Positions 41,380 through 50,794 of a stretch of DNA of 64,000 bases are shown here, one piece after another. This DNA is from Streptomyces cyaneochromogenes. GTDB taxonomy: Bacteria > Actinomycetota > Actinomycetes > Streptomycetales > Streptomycetaceae. The notes beneath the pieces were generated by a model that was not told where the DNA came from, did no database searches, and saw only the letters and a program-made list of their open reading frames with translations. Location: positions 7,068,001 through 7,132,000 of the forward strand of contig NZ_CP034539.1 in NCBI RefSeq assembly GCF_003963535.1. Reading direction: 5' to 3'. The stretch's first letter is position 1. Each line of letters opens with the position of its first letter. Made by a program: the position numbers and the translations under genes.

Positions 41380-42960
41380 ATGATTGACCTCATGCAGCCC
41401 GACATGCCGGTGCCAGGCGCCGAGGTGGAGGTACTGATCGTCGGCGGCGGGCCCGTCGGGCTCACCGCACGGGCACTGCTCGAACGGTGGGGAGTGCGGG
41501 TCCTGCTGGTCGAGAAACACCGGGAACTGTCGCCGTTCCCCCGCTCCCGGCTGGTCAACGTGCGCTCGATGGAGATCTTCCGCCAGCTCGAACTCGCCGA
41601 GCGCATCACGGCCGCCGCGTTCGCGCCGGAGTACGGCCGGATCCGCTTCCGCGACACGCTGCACGCCCCCGACTTCGCCACGGCGGCCATGATCGGGGTC
41701 AACGCGCCGGTGCCCGAGAGCCCCGCGATCGGTGTGGTCACCTCGCAGGACCGGCTGGAGCCCGCCCTGCTCGAAGCGGCGGAATCTCCGACGCGGTTCG
41801 GCGTCGAGCTGGTCGGCCTGGCCGAAGAGGACGAGAGCGTCGTGGCCCTGCTCCTCGACCGGCGCAGCGGCGCGGAGTCCCGCGTGCGCGCCCGCTACGT
41901 ACTCGCGGCCGACGGCGCGAACTCCACCGTCCGTGAACGGCTGGGCATCGACACCACGGGCCCCGGCGCGGTCGGCCGTGTCACCACCGTCGTGTTCGAC
42001 GCCGACCTCGACCACTGGTCCGCCCGGCAGCCCGCCGGCGTCTACCTCACCTCGCAGGGATCGTTCCTGCCGCTGTACCCCGAGGGAGGCTGGGCCTGGT
42101 TCGTGCCGACGCCCGAGGACACCGCGGGCGCCGACTGGCCCGGCCTCGTCGCGCGCTCGCTCGGCGCCGACGTGGCCGTCGACGTGCTGCGGGTGCAGCA
42201 CTGGGTGGTGAACGCGTTCGTCGCCGAGCGCTTTCGCCACGGCCGGATCCTGCTGGCCGGCGACGCCGCGCACGCGATCCCGCCGGCCGGCGGCCTGGGC
42301 ATGAACGCCGGAGTCGCCGATGTGCACAACCTCTGCTGGAAACTGGCGGGCGTGCTGCGCGGGTGGGCCGGACCTGGCCTGCTGGACAGCTACGAGACGG
42401 AACGGCAGCCCGTCGCCCACCGGACCCTCGGCCAGGCGGTGGAGAACTCCAAGCTCATGTTCCAGGTGCAGGACGTGCGCCGCGAGCAGCTCCGGGCGGG
42501 CGCGGACGCGGCGCCGGACCGGATCGAACCGCCCTGGTCGGAACAGTACTTCGCCCAACTCGGCCTGGTACTCGGCGTCGCCTACCGCTCCGCCGCCGTA
42601 CTGTCCGACGACGGCGCTCCGCCCGAGCCGCCCGGCACGGGCACGACCTATGCCCCCACGGCGAAACCGGGCCACCGCATGCCGCATCTCTGGCTCACGG
42701 ACGGCCGCTCCACGCTCGACGCCCTCGGCGCATGGTTCACCCTCCTCACCCCGGCCCCCGCCCCCTGGACGCCCCGCGCCACCGCACCGTGGCCGCTGCG
42801 CGTCGAACCCCTTCCCGACGAGCACGCCGACCTCTGGGGCCTGGGCCGGCAGGGAGCCCTGCTGGTCCGCCCCGACGGCCACGTCGCCGCCCGCTGGAGC
42901 GACGGCCCACCGGGCGACGGCACGCTGCACGACGCCCTCGCCGCCGTCACCTCCGGCTGA
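41380..42960 (+). CDS. FAD-dependent aromatic-ring-type monooxygenase
   Basis: This flavoprotein of about 526 aa is in the PheA/TfdB/polyketide-hydroxylase group. It has the FAD dinucleotide motif VLIVGGGPVGLTARALLERWG, the DG motif in VLAADGANSTVRERLG, the GDAAHAIPPAGGLGMNAGVADVHNL motif, and a C-terminal thioredoxin-like domain. It uses NAD(P)H and O2 to hydroxylate an unknown, probably aromatic, substrate. The start is unclear (ATGs at 41344, 41380, 41392). It is divergent from the importer operon and shares the Zur-like control region. Confidence 0.85.
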   Translation: MIDLMQPDMPVPGAEVEVLIVGGGPVGLTARALLERWGVRVLLVEKHRELSPFPRSRLVNVRSMEIFRQLELAERITAAAFAPEYGRIRFRDTLHAPDFATAAMIGVNAPVPESPAIGVVTSQDRLEPALLEAAESPTRFGVELVGLAEEDESVVALLLDRRSGAESRVRARYVLAADGANSTVRERLGIDTTGPGAVGRVTTVVFDADLDHWSARQPAGVYLTSQGSFLPLYPEGGWAWFVPTPEDTAGADWPGLVARSLGADVAVDVLRVQHWVVNAFVAERFRHGRILLAGDAAHAIPPAGGLGMNAGVADVHNLCWKLAGVLRGWAGPGLLDSYETERQPVAHRTLGQAVENSKLMFQVQDVRREQLRAGADAAPDRIEPPWSEQYFAQLGLVLGVAYRSAAVLSDDGAPPEPPGTGTTYAPTAKPGHRMPHLWLTDGRSTLDALGAWFTLLTPAPAPWTPRATAPWPLRVEPLPDEHADLWGLGRQGALLVRPDGHVAARWSDGPPGDGTLHDALAAVTSG

Positions 42961-43002
42961 TGCTGATCGGGGGCTCGGCGGCTCGGCGGCACCGCGGCGC
43001 GT

Positions 43003-44217
43003 CTACAGTCGCGCCGCTTTCAGCGCCATGTGCAGCAGCAGCCGGTCCTCGCCGTCGTCCAGGTCCAGGCCCGTGAGCTGCTCGACGCGGGAGAGGCGGT
43101 AGTACAGGGTCTGCCGGTGGATGCCCAGCTCGGCCGCGGTGCGGCCGGCCTGGCCCGCGCAGTCGAGGTAGGCCTCGGCGGTGCGGGCGAGTTCCTGGTG
43201 GGTGGGGGAGAGGAGCGGGGCGACCGCGGGGTCGAGGGCCGTCCGCGGGGAGAGCGCGGTCAGCAGGCGGTACGGCCCGATGCGCGACCACTCGGCCACC
43301 GGCCCGAGCCGCGGTTCCGCCAGCGCCGCGCGGGCCGCGGCCGATGCCTCCTGCCAGACGGTGCCGAGCTCGGCGAGCCCGGTGCGCGGTTCGCCGAGGC
43401 CGGCCGCCACCGGTGCCCGGCCCGGCGGGAGAGGCCGGGATGCGGGGGCGTCCTTCAGCAGCCGGGTCGCCGCCGCCAGCGCCGCCGTACGCACCTCGGG
43501 CGAGCGCAGCCGTACGAGCACCGCGAGGCTCTGTCCGCTCGGCCCCCACGGGACCGTGCACAGCGCGGTGGCGTGCGGCACCGTCCGCACGGACGGGGCG
43601 TCGTCGGGGTCGGCCGACGGCCAGGGAGCCACGCAGACCACCGTATGGACGCCGTCCGCACGTGCGCCCAGGGCCGTACGCAGTTCGGCGACGGCCATGT
43701 CCCTGGGCCAGCCGCGCTCGGCGGTCAGGGCGGCCCGCAGCTCCCGGCTGAGGTCCGCGCCGTGCTGTGCCTCGTCCGCGAGCAGCGCGCCGATGCGGGC
43801 GGTCACCTCCATGGCGGCCGTCAGCTGCTGGTCCGTCGGGCCCGGATCGTCCTCCAGGAGCCAGACGTAGCCCAGCACCACACCCCGATGGCGTACGGGG
43901 AGACAGATACGGCCGCGATAGACCCCGGCCTCCGGGGTGGGCGGGATGCGTACCGGTCCGGTGGCGCGCGTGATGCCGAAGCCCTCGAACCAGGTGCGGA
44001 CGGTCGCCGTGGACCGGCGGGTCAGGATCGAGCGGGTGCGCACGGGGTCCAGGGCCGACGCGTCGAGCTCGCCCTCACTGTCGTACGCACCGAAGGCGAT
44101 CAGCTCGAAGTCCCGGTTCTCCAGGGTCGCGGGCACGCCCAGCAGCTCCGAGATCTCGTCGACCAGCTCCTGGTAGTCGCCTTTGTAATCGGCTGTCACC
44201 CGGTAATTCTCCCGCAT
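43003..44217 (-). CDS. PucR-type transcriptional regulator of proline catabolism
   Basis: This 404-aa regulator has a central GAF/GGDEF-like PucR sensor region and a C-terminal PucR helix-turn-helix (AGRTAAELGIHRQTLYYRLSRVEQLTG). It is divergent from the proline dehydrogenase-pruA pair, so it is inferred to activate them when proline is present. I prefer the ATG at 44217 to the upstream ATG at 44238, since the protein then begins with the MRENYRVTADYKGDY block. The 3' end nearly meets the monooxygenase gene. Confidence 0.85.
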   Translation of the reverse strand: MRENYRVTADYKGDYQELVDEISELLGVPATLENRDFELIAFGAYDSEGELDASALDPVRTRSILTRRSTATVRTWFEGFGITRATGPVRIPPTPEAGVYRGRICLPVRHRGVVLGYVWLLEDDPGPTDQQLTAAMEVTARIGALLADEAQHGADLSRELRAALTAERGWPRDMAVAELRTALGARADGVHTVVCVAPWPSADPDDAPSVRTVPHATALCTVPWGPSGQSLAVLVRLRSPEVRTAALAAATRLLKDAPASRPLPPGRAPVAAGLGEPRTGLAELGTVWQEASAAARAALAEPRLGPVAEWSRIGPYRLLTALSPRTALDPAVAPLLSPTHQELARTAEAYLDCAGQAGRTAAELGIHRQTLYYRLSRVEQLTGLDLDDGEDRLLLHMALKAARL

Positions 44218-44345
44218 GACCCCAGGGGCTTCATACATCTGTCTGAGATCTGCGGCACGGATGCGTGACAGCTGTCGATGGTCGACGATCGGAGGGATCC
44301 TTAGGTTTCACGGTGGTTCTATCTGCTGGTTTGTGGAGGTGCCCC

Positions 44346-45272
44346 GTGCTGGGTCCCGTGATTCTTGCCGCGTCGCGCAGCGACCGGATGCGACGCCTGA
44401 TCTCGGCGGCACCGGTGACCAAGCAGGTCGTCGACCGGTTCATCCCCGGCGAGACCGTCGACGAGATCGTGCCGATCATCGAGGACCTCACCGGCAAGGG
44501 CCTGGAGCTGACGATGGACGTCGTCGGCGAGGACATCACCCGTCCCGAACAGGCCGCCGCCGCCCGGGACGCCTATCTGCATCTGGTCGACCGGATCAAG
44601 GACCTCGGCCTCGGCGAACGCGTCGAGATGTCCGTGAAGCTGTCCATGTTCGGTCAAGCGCTGGAGGGCGGCCACGACCTGGCCCTCGCCAACGTCCGCC
44701 CGGTCGTCGAGGCCGCCGCCGCCATCGGTACGACGGTCACGCTCGACGCCGAGGACCACACCACCCTCGACTCGATGTTCGCCATCCACGAGGAACTGCG
44801 CCGGGACTTCCCGCAGACCGGCTGCGTCATCCAGGCCTACCTCTTCCGCACCGAGGCCGACGCCCGCCGCCTCGCGGAGAACGGCAGCCGGGTACGGCTC
44901 GTCAAGGGCGCCTACAAGGAGCCCGCCGAGGTCGCCTACCAGCAGAAACACGAGATCGACAAGGCGTACGTGCGGATCCTGAAGGTTCTGATGGAGGGCG
45001 CCGGGTACCCGATGATCGGGTCCCACGACCCGCGCCTGATCTCCGTCGCCCAGGAACTCGCGCGGCGCGCCGGGCGAAAGCTCGACGAGTACGAGTTCCA
45101 GATGCTGTACGGCATCAGGAGCGACGAGCACCTGCGGCTGGCCGCGGAGGGCCACCGCATGCGCGTCTACACCGCCTACGGCACCGACTGGTACGGCTAC
45201 TTCATGCGCCGGCTCGCCGAGAAGCCCGCCAACCTGCGGTTCTTCGTGCGAAGCATGATCACCAAGGGCTGA
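44346..45272 (+). CDS. proline dehydrogenase
   Basis: This 308-aa FAD-dependent monofunctional ProDH oxidises proline to pyrroline-5-carboxylate and passes electrons to the respiratory chain. The barrel motifs VRLVKGAYKEP, MIGSHDPRL, EFQMLYGIRSDEHLRL and VYTAYGTDWYGYFMRRLAEKP (FAD and proline-binding arginines) are conserved. The GTG start at 44346 has GGAGGTG 6 bases upstream. pruA follows after 33 bases. Confidence 0.95.
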   Translation: MLGPVILAASRSDRMRRLISAAPVTKQVVDRFIPGETVDEIVPIIEDLTGKGLELTMDVVGEDITRPEQAAAARDAYLHLVDRIKDLGLGERVEMSVKLSMFGQALEGGHDLALANVRPVVEAAAAIGTTVTLDAEDHTTLDSMFAIHEELRRDFPQTGCVIQAYLFRTEADARRLAENGSRVRLVKGAYKEPAEVAYQQKHEIDKAYVRILKVLMEGAGYPMIGSHDPRLISVAQELARRAGRKLDEYEFQMLYGIRSDEHLRLAAEGHRMRVYTAYGTDWYGYFMRRLAEKPANLRFFVRSMITKG

Positions 45273-45305
45273 ACCACCACCGCTCAGTAAGGAGTTACGG
45301 AACCC

Positions 45306-46937
45306 ATGGACGCTGTGACCCAGGTCCCCACCCCCGTCAACGAGCCGGTGCACGGCTACGCCCCCGGCTCGCCCGAGCGCGCCCGGCTGGAGGTCAAGCT
45401 GAAGGAGCTGGCCGAGAACCCGATCGACCTGCCCTGCACCATCGGCGGCGAGCGGCGGATGGGCGGCGGTGAGCGCTTCGACGTCGTGCAGCCGCACAAC
45501 CACAAGGCCCGCCTCGGCACCTACGGCAACGCCACCCAGCAGGACGCCCAGGACGCCATCGACGCGGCCCTCGCCGCCGCGCCGGCCTGGCGTGCGATGT
45601 CCTTCGACAACCGTGCCGCGATCATCCTGCGCGCCGCCGAGCTGCTGGCCGGCCCGTGGCGCGAGACGCTGGCCGCCTCCACCATGCTCGGTCAGTCCAA
45701 GACCGCCCAGCAGGCCGAGATCGACACCCCCTGCGAGCTCGTCGACTTCTGGCGCTTCAACGTCAAGTACGCCCGTGACCTGCTCGCCGAGCAGCCCCCG
45801 GCGAACTCCCCGGGCGTCTGGAACCGCCTCGACCACCGTCCGCTGGAGGGCTTCGTCTACGCGATCACGCCCTTCAACTTCACGGCGATCGCGGGCAATC
45901 TGCCGACGGCCCCGGCCCTCATGGGCAACGTCGTCGTCTGGAAGCCGTCCCCGACGCAGACCCACGCCGCCGTGCTGCTGATGCAGCTGCTGGAGGAGGC
46001 CGGGCTGCCCAAGGGCGTCATCAACCTCGTCACCGGTGACGGCATCGAGGTCTCCAAGGTCGCCCTGGAGCACCGCGACCTCGCCGGCATCCACTTCACC
46101 GGCTCGACCAAGACCTTCCAGTACCTGTGGAAGACGGTCGGCAACAACATCGAGAAGTACCGCTCCTACCCGCGCATCGTCGGCGAGACCGGTGGCAAGG
46201 ACTTCGTCGTCGCCCACCCGAGCGCCGACAAGGCGATCCTGAAGACCGCCCTGACCCGCGGCGCCTTCGAGTACCAGGGCCAGAAGTGTTCGGCGACGTC
46301 CCGGGCGTACATCCCGGCGTCGATCTGGAACTCCGGCTTCAAGGAGGAGTTCGCCGCCGAGGTCGACTACCTGACCATGGGTGATGTCACCGACCTGTCG
46401 AACTTCATCGGCGCCGTCATCGACGACCGTGCCTTCGCCAAGAACAAGGCCGCGATCGACCGCGCGAAGTCCGACCCGACCTGCACGATCGTCGCGGGCG
46501 GCTCCTACGACGACTCGGTCGGCTACTTCGTCCGCCCGACCGTCGTCGAGTGCTCCGACCCGGAGCACGAGGTCTTCACCACCGAGTACTTCGGCCCGTT
46601 CCTCGCCGTGCACGTCTACGAGGACGACAAGTACGACGAGATGCTGGAGCAGATGGAGTCGGTGTCCGCGTACGCGCTGACCGGCTCGGTCATCGCGGGC
46701 GACCGCGCCGCCGCGGCCCACACCATGGACAAGCTGCGCTACGCCGCCGGCAACTTCTACATCAACGACAAGTCGACCGGTGCCGTCGTCGGCCAGCAGC
46801 CCTTCGGCGGTGGCCGCGCCTCCGGCACCAACGACAAGGCCGGCGCCCCGCAGAACCTGATGCGCTGGACGCTGACCCGCGCCATCAAGGAGACGCTGGT
46901 CCCGCCGACCGACTACACGTACCCGCACATGGGCTGA
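45306..46937 (+). CDS. pruA: L-glutamate gamma-semialdehyde dehydrogenase (P5C dehydrogenase)
   Basis: This 543-aa aldehyde dehydrogenase completes proline breakdown to glutamate with NAD. The ALDH catalytic glutamate is at 294 (GETGGKDF) and the catalytic cysteine at 328 (GQKCSATSR). The monofunctional length is normal for actinobacteria. It is co-transcribed with proline dehydrogenase and followed by a strong terminator. Confidence 0.97.
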   Translation: MDAVTQVPTPVNEPVHGYAPGSPERARLEVKLKELAENPIDLPCTIGGERRMGGGERFDVVQPHNHKARLGTYGNATQQDAQDAIDAALAAAPAWRAMSFDNRAAIILRAAELLAGPWRETLAASTMLGQSKTAQQAEIDTPCELVDFWRFNVKYARDLLAEQPPANSPGVWNRLDHRPLEGFVYAITPFNFTAIAGNLPTAPALMGNVVVWKPSPTQTHAAVLLMQLLEEAGLPKGVINLVTGDGIEVSKVALEHRDLAGIHFTGSTKTFQYLWKTVGNNIEKYRSYPRIVGETGGKDFVVAHPSADKAILKTALTRGAFEYQGQKCSATSRAYIPASIWNSGFKEEFAAEVDYLTMGDVTDLSNFIGAVIDDRAFAKNKAAIDRAKSDPTCTIVAGGSYDDSVGYFVRPTVVECSDPEHEVFTTEYFGPFLAVHVYEDDKYDEMLEQMESVSAYALTGSVIAGDRAAAAHTMDKLRYAAGNFYINDKSTGAVVGQQPFGGGRASGTNDKAGAPQNLMRWTLTRAIKETLVPPTDYTYPHMG

Positions 46938-46955
46938 CGGTCGGTCAGCGTGCAT

Positions 46956-46984
46956 GAGGGGCCGGGCGACTCGCCCGGCCCCTC
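46956..46984. terminator. terminator between pruA and the DUF5988 gene
   Basis: A perfect 13-bp stem (GAGGGGCCGGGCG and complement) with a 3-base loop lies between the convergent genes. Confidence 0.8.
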
Positions 46985-46998
46985 GCTCACTTTCCGGC

Positions 46999-47205
46999 CT
47001 ACTCGGCGATCTCCGTCCGCTCCCACCACTCGTACACGGGCAGCGCGCCCTCGGGGGTGTCCTCCTGTCGTGAGGTCGGCCTGAAGTGCTCGTATCCCCC
47101 GCGGTGCTTGATCTTCACATCCGGGCCGGGGAACGGCGTCGGGACGATCCGTTCGGGCAGATCGTCCGGGCCGCCTGCGAGAAACACTTTCACCGTGTCG
47201 GTCAT
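46999..47205 (-). CDS. small DUF5988-type protein
   Basis: This 68-aa acidic protein has conserved-looking blocks FLAGGPDDLPERIV, KIKHRGGYEHF and LPVYEWWERTEIAE. I recognise them as the DUF5988 family of small streptomycete proteins of unknown function. The ATG at 47205 is preferred over an upstream Arg-rich extension. It is convergent with pruA. Confidence 0.7.
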   Translation of the reverse strand: MTDTVKVFLAGGPDDLPERIVPTPFPGPDVKIKHRGGYEHFRPTSRQEDTPEGALPVYEWWERTEIAE

Positions 47206-47567
47206 GACCACACCGTTCCGCTCGCCGTCGCGGTGTGTCCCGTGCCGCGCTGAGGATCGGCGGAGGATCAGCCGACTGGGCGAGCACCGCATCGCTAGGA
47301 CTCGGCGCGCAAGCGCAGGTCAGCGGCGTGTGACCTACTCCACCGTCTCAGATAGTAGGAAGTCCGAGTAATTGTGGAGACAGACGCGCCGTCCTCGCTT
47401 AGCTTTGTAGAAGCCGAACGTCTCGCTCGATCAAGCGAATGGCGGTCGTGAGCCGGGCCCCGTGCAGGCAACCCCTGCGGCACCGCTCCCCGCCCCATCC
47501 GGCGTCTCGTAACCCCTTTGTGCACTCCAGGTCTGTGCACTCCAGGATCAGAAGGAGCCGATTCCTC
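47206..47567. other. gene-poor intergenic region with tandem repeat
   Basis: I see no gene in these 362 bases. They hold a CCTACT...AGTAGG inverted repeat (about 47333-47358), a CGCT/AGCG hairpin near 47430, and a 13-bp direct repeat just before the following small ORF. Confidence 0.4.
47519..47546. repeat. 13-bp direct repeat upstream of 43-aa ORF
   Basis: TGTGCACTCCAGG occurs at 47519-47531 and again at 47534-47546, 15 bases apart, each containing the palindrome GTGCAC. It lies 22 bases ahead of the small ORF. Confidence 0.6.
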
Positions 47568-47699
47568 ATGGCCGAGACGACCGCCCGCCGTCGAGTCCGT
47601 CACCTCTCCCGGACGACCGAGTCCGACCGCAAGAACGCAGCGGCCGCCCTGCAGCGCGCCCTCGACCGCCGCGACAACGGCGGTTCGACCGGCCACTGA
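47568..47699 (+). CDS. 43-aa basic small protein
   Basis: The product is a 43-residue Arg-rich peptide (MAETTARRRVRHLSRTTE then an amphipathic helix AAAALQRALDRRD). AAGGAG about 10 bases before the ATG and a hairpin after the stop support a real gene. No domain is recognised. Confidence 0.6.
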   Translation: MAETTARRRVRHLSRTTESDRKNAAAALQRALDRRDNGGSTGH

Positions 47700-47732
47700 G
47701 CCGGACACCAGCCCCTTTCGGCAGAGCCGGGA

Positions 47733-47754
47733 GCCGCACCCGCCGGGGTGCGGC
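47733..47754. terminator. hairpin terminator
   Basis: A 9-bp stem (GCCGCACCC/GGGTGCGGC) with a 4-base loop lies between the small ORF and the convergent phosphatase gene. Confidence 0.7.
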
Positions 47755-47760
47755 GCGGGC

Positions 47761-49335
47761 TCACGCTCCGCGCCGCACCTCGAAATGGTCGATGCGGTCA
47801 CCGCTCTGCGCCAGCGCCGACACCTTCAACTTCGGTGCCGTACCGCTCTCCGCCTCCACCTTGAGGAAGGAGAAGCCCTGGTAGCGCACCCGCGACCACT
47901 CCACGGTCTGCGCCTTCGAGGCCCGCGACTTCGTCCACTCGAAGGTGTCGACGGAGTCGCGGTCGCGCACGTGCCCCTCGTAGCTCTCCTCGACGCCCGC
48001 CGGGAAGCCGTACAGATCCTTCCCGCCGCCGCCCGCGGTGACGTACACGGTCCCGTCCCGCGTCGGGTCGGTCGACGCGCCGATCGGCACGCGCCGGCCC
48101 ACCTCGCCGCCCTTGATGGCGTCCGTCCGCTCGTAGACGTGGTTGTGCCCGTTGATCACCAGGTCCACCTGGTGCTTGGCGAACAGCGGCAGCCACTCGT
48201 CGCGCACCCCGCCGTCGGAGGCGTGCGACGAGGTCGAGTAGGCACAGTGGTGGAAGAAGACGACGACGAAGTCGACCGTGGAATCGGCGCGCAGCGCGGC
48301 CAGCCTGTCGTCCAGCCAGGCCGTCTGCTTGCCGCCCGTGTAGCCGAAGTTGGCGGGGATCTCGTACGACACGTCGTTGGCGTCCAGCGCCACGAAGCCG
48401 ACGTTGCCGTAGGTGAACGCGTACACGCCCGGTGCCCTGCGCGGGTCGAAGCCGTTGTCCGGCAGGGACCAGCGGGCGAGTTGGCCGCCGTAGCCGTCGG
48501 GGGAGTACCACGCCTCCATGTCATGGTTGCCGGTCGTCACCATCCACGGCACCGACCGCGCGACCTCCTCGTTCTGCTTGAGGAACAGGTCCCAGAAGCC
48601 GGGGTCGTACCCGTCCGACTCCTCGCCCCGGCCCTTGACGTTGGCGTAGCAGATGTCGCCCGCGTGCAGATGGAAGGCGGGCTCCTGGCGCAGCAGTATG
48701 TGGTCGTTGGCGGCCGCGGCCTTGCTGACGCCCTGGTCGCCGAAAGCGGTGAAGACGAACCTCTCCGGGCGCGACGGCGCCGTGCGGAAGGACGCGATCG
48801 TCGAGCGGTGCGCAGCCGAGGCGGGGTCGAAGCCGTCGTGGCCGACGCCGTAGTAGTACGTGGCGCCGGGCAGCAGGCCGTCCAGGGCCGTGTGCACGTA
48901 GTACTGGTCCAGGGGCGGGCGGACGCCCGTGACCCCCGGCGTGTGCAGATCGCGCACCTCGGCCTCGATCCTGCGGCTCAGGTCGTCCGGCCGGGTCCCG
49001 ATCCGGACGAACGGCTTCTTCACCGCGACCGGTACCTGCCACGAGATCCGCATCTGTGTCCTCGGGTCGGCGCCGAAGGCGAGATGGCGGCCGAAGGGGG
49101 CGACGGCCGAGCCCGGCACCTTCGTGGCGGAGGAGGCGGACGTCGAAGCGGAGGGCTTCGCACCGGACGTGCCCTGCTCCGAACCCGCACAGCCCGTCAA
49201 CAGCCCGCCCGCCACCGCACCCGCGGTCACCAGCGTGCGGCGCCGGGACAGTTTGGTGCGCAGGTACTCGTGCTGCTCCGCCATGCTCATACGGCGGGCC
49301 AGCTGCGGGGGAATGCCGAAGTCGGGGATGTCCAT
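47761..49335 (-). CDS. Tat-exported purple acid phosphatase-like metallophosphoesterase
   Basis: This 524-aa protein has a long N-region, a twin-arginine signal (SRRRTLVTAG, about 33-42) followed by a lipobox-like LLTGC, an N-terminal fibronectin-like PAP domain, and a calcineurin-type phosphoesterase core. Metal-ligand motifs are FGDQG, HAGDICYAN, TGNHDME, VFFHHCAY and NGHNHVYER. It should act outside the membrane on phosphate esters. The ATG at 49335 is chosen because the Tat signal follows at normal distance and the longer frame runs into the leuB promoter. Confidence 0.9.
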   Translation of the reverse strand: MDIPDFGIPPQLARRMSMAEQHEYLRTKLSRRRTLVTAGAVAGGLLTGCAGSEQGTSGAKPSASTSASSATKVPGSAVAPFGRHLAFGADPRTQMRISWQVPVAVKKPFVRIGTRPDDLSRRIEAEVRDLHTPGVTGVRPPLDQYYVHTALDGLLPGATYYYGVGHDGFDPASAAHRSTIASFRTAPSRPERFVFTAFGDQGVSKAAAANDHILLRQEPAFHLHAGDICYANVKGRGEESDGYDPGFWDLFLKQNEEVARSVPWMVTTGNHDMEAWYSPDGYGGQLARWSLPDNGFDPRRAPGVYAFTYGNVGFVALDANDVSYEIPANFGYTGGKQTAWLDDRLAALRADSTVDFVVVFFHHCAYSTSSHASDGGVRDEWLPLFAKHQVDLVINGHNHVYERTDAIKGGEVGRRVPIGASTDPTRDGTVYVTAGGGGKDLYGFPAGVEESYEGHVRDRDSVDTFEWTKSRASKAQTVEWSRVRYQGFSFLKVEAESGTAPKLKVSALAQSGDRIDHFEVRRGA

Positions 49336-49465
49336 GGTGGGAAACTTCCCAGCGACGGCCAACACCCGCCCCACATACGGGTGAACGTCAGTCGACACGC
49401 AAACGCCGTCCCCCATCAGGGTGTCCGTATCGCGGACACCGCATGTCATCCCATGGGACGGGGAG

Positions 49466-49471
49466 TAGGGT
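49466..49471 (+). promoter_or_regulatory. -10 hexamer, probable leaderless promoter of leuB
   Basis: TAGGGT lies 6 bases before the leuB ATG. A GGGGAG further up (49460) is too far for a normal ribosome-binding site. Confidence 0.45.
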
Positions 49472-49477
49472 GCCGAC

Positions 49478-50521
49478 ATGTCTCGCAGCCTCAATCTCGC
49501 AGTCATTCCGGGTGACGGCATCGGCCAGGAGGTCGTGACCGAAGGCCTGAAGGTCCTCTCCGCCGTCCTTCCGCAGGACGTGAAGCTGGAGACCAAGGAG
49601 TACGACTTCGGCGCCCGTCGCTACCACGCCACCGGTGAGACCCTCACCGACGCCGACCTCGACGCCCTGAAGCAGCACGACGCCATCCTGCTCGGCGCGA
49701 TCGGCGACCCGGGCGTCCCCTCCGGTGTCCTGGAGCGCGGCTTCCTGCTCAAGCTCCGCTTCGCCTTCGACCACCACGTCAACCTGCGTCCGTCGAAGCT
49801 CCTCCCGGGTGTCGCCACCCCGCTCGCCGGTCAGCCCGAGATCGACTTCGTCGTCGTCCGTGAGGGCACCGAGGGCCCGTACACCGGCAACGGCGGCACC
49901 ATCCGCAAGGGCACCGAGCACGAGGTCGCCACCGAGGTCTCCGTGAACACGGCCTTCGGTGTCGAGCGCGTCGTCCGTGACGCCTTCGCCCGCGCGCAGG
50001 CCCGCCCGCGCAAGAAGCTGGCGCTCATCCACAAGAACAACGTGCTGACCTTCGCCGGTCACCTGTGGACGAACATCTTCAACAAGGTGGCCGAGGAGTT
50101 CCCCGAGGTCACCACCGAGTACATGCACGTCGACGCGGCGACCATCTACCTGGTCACCCAGCCCGAGCGCTTCGACGTCATCGTCACCGACAACCTCTTC
50201 GGCGACATCATCACCGACCTCGCCGCGGCCGTCTCCGGCGGCATCGGTGTGGCCGCCTCCGGCAACATCAACCCGTCCGGCGACTTCCCGTCCATGTTCG
50301 AGCCCGTGCACGGCTCGGCCCCGGACATCGCCGGCCAGGGCAAGGCCGACCCCACCGCCACGGTCCTGTCCGTCGCCCTGCTCCTGCGCCACCTCGGCTA
50401 CGACGCCGAGGCCGCCCGCATCGACGAGGCGGTCTCCGCGGACCTCGCCGAGCGCACCGGCAAGCCCGCCCGCAGCACGTCGGAGATCGGCGACGCGCTG
50501 GCCGTACGAGTAGCCGGCTGA
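49478..50521 (+). CDS. leuB: 3-isopropylmalate dehydrogenase
   Basis: This 347-aa NAD-dependent decarboxylating dehydrogenase performs the third step of leucine synthesis. Family blocks are VIPGDGIGQEV at the N-terminus, VVREGTEGPYTG, the catalytic Lys region ALIHKNNVL, TDNLFGDIITDLAA with the metal-binding aspartates, and EPVHGSAPDIAG. It lies next to ilvE, the last enzyme of the same pathway, from which it is separated by a terminator. Confidence 0.96.
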   Translation: MSRSLNLAVIPGDGIGQEVVTEGLKVLSAVLPQDVKLETKEYDFGARRYHATGETLTDADLDALKQHDAILLGAIGDPGVPSGVLERGFLLKLRFAFDHHVNLRPSKLLPGVATPLAGQPEIDFVVVREGTEGPYTGNGGTIRKGTEHEVATEVSVNTAFGVERVVRDAFARAQARPRKKLALIHKNNVLTFAGHLWTNIFNKVAEEFPEVTTEYMHVDAATIYLVTQPERFDVIVTDNLFGDIITDLAAAVSGGIGVAASGNINPSGDFPSMFEPVHGSAPDIAGQGKADPTATVLSVALLLRHLGYDAEAARIDEAVSADLAERTGKPARSTSEIGDALAVRVAG

Positions 50522-50550
50522 CCCTGCCGCGCCACTCGAACCCCTTTCGA

Positions 50551-50580
50551 AGCCGTCGGGTCACTTCGCACCCGGCGGCT
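50551..50580 (+). terminator. leuB terminator
   Basis: An 11-bp stem (AGCCGTCGGGT/ACCCGGCGGCT, one G-U pair) with an 8-base loop begins 30 bases after the leuB stop. Confidence 0.7.
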
Positions 50581-50677
50581 TCCCCACGTCCGCCGCCGGG
50601 TGACACCATCAGCCCCTGGGTCGCGATTCACGCCGATCACGCCGTACCGGCCGATTTCTTCCACGGCAGCCGCTTGC

Positions 50678-50683
50678 GATAAT
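50678..50683 (+). promoter_or_regulatory. candidate -10 element for ilvE
   Basis: GATAAT, in the context TTGCGATAAT (extended -10), lies 111 bases before the ilvE start; the -35 (TTTCTT at 17-bp spacing) is weak. No leader peptide was found here. Confidence 0.4.
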
Positions 50684-50794
50684 CGAACGCGGAGCCGCGG
50701 AATGAAGGAATGCTCGGACGTCCTAGCACTGGCCACTGGCAGTCATGGCGTGAGCGCGGCCCGCCACAACGAAACCGGTGAAGGACATCCACTC

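Noticed and set aside
41326..47205. A secondary-metabolite cluster suggested by the FAD monooxygenase, ABC importer and DUF5988 gene
   Set aside because: No PKS, NRPS, terpene, RiPP or other core gene is present, and the proline-catabolism genes lie in between.
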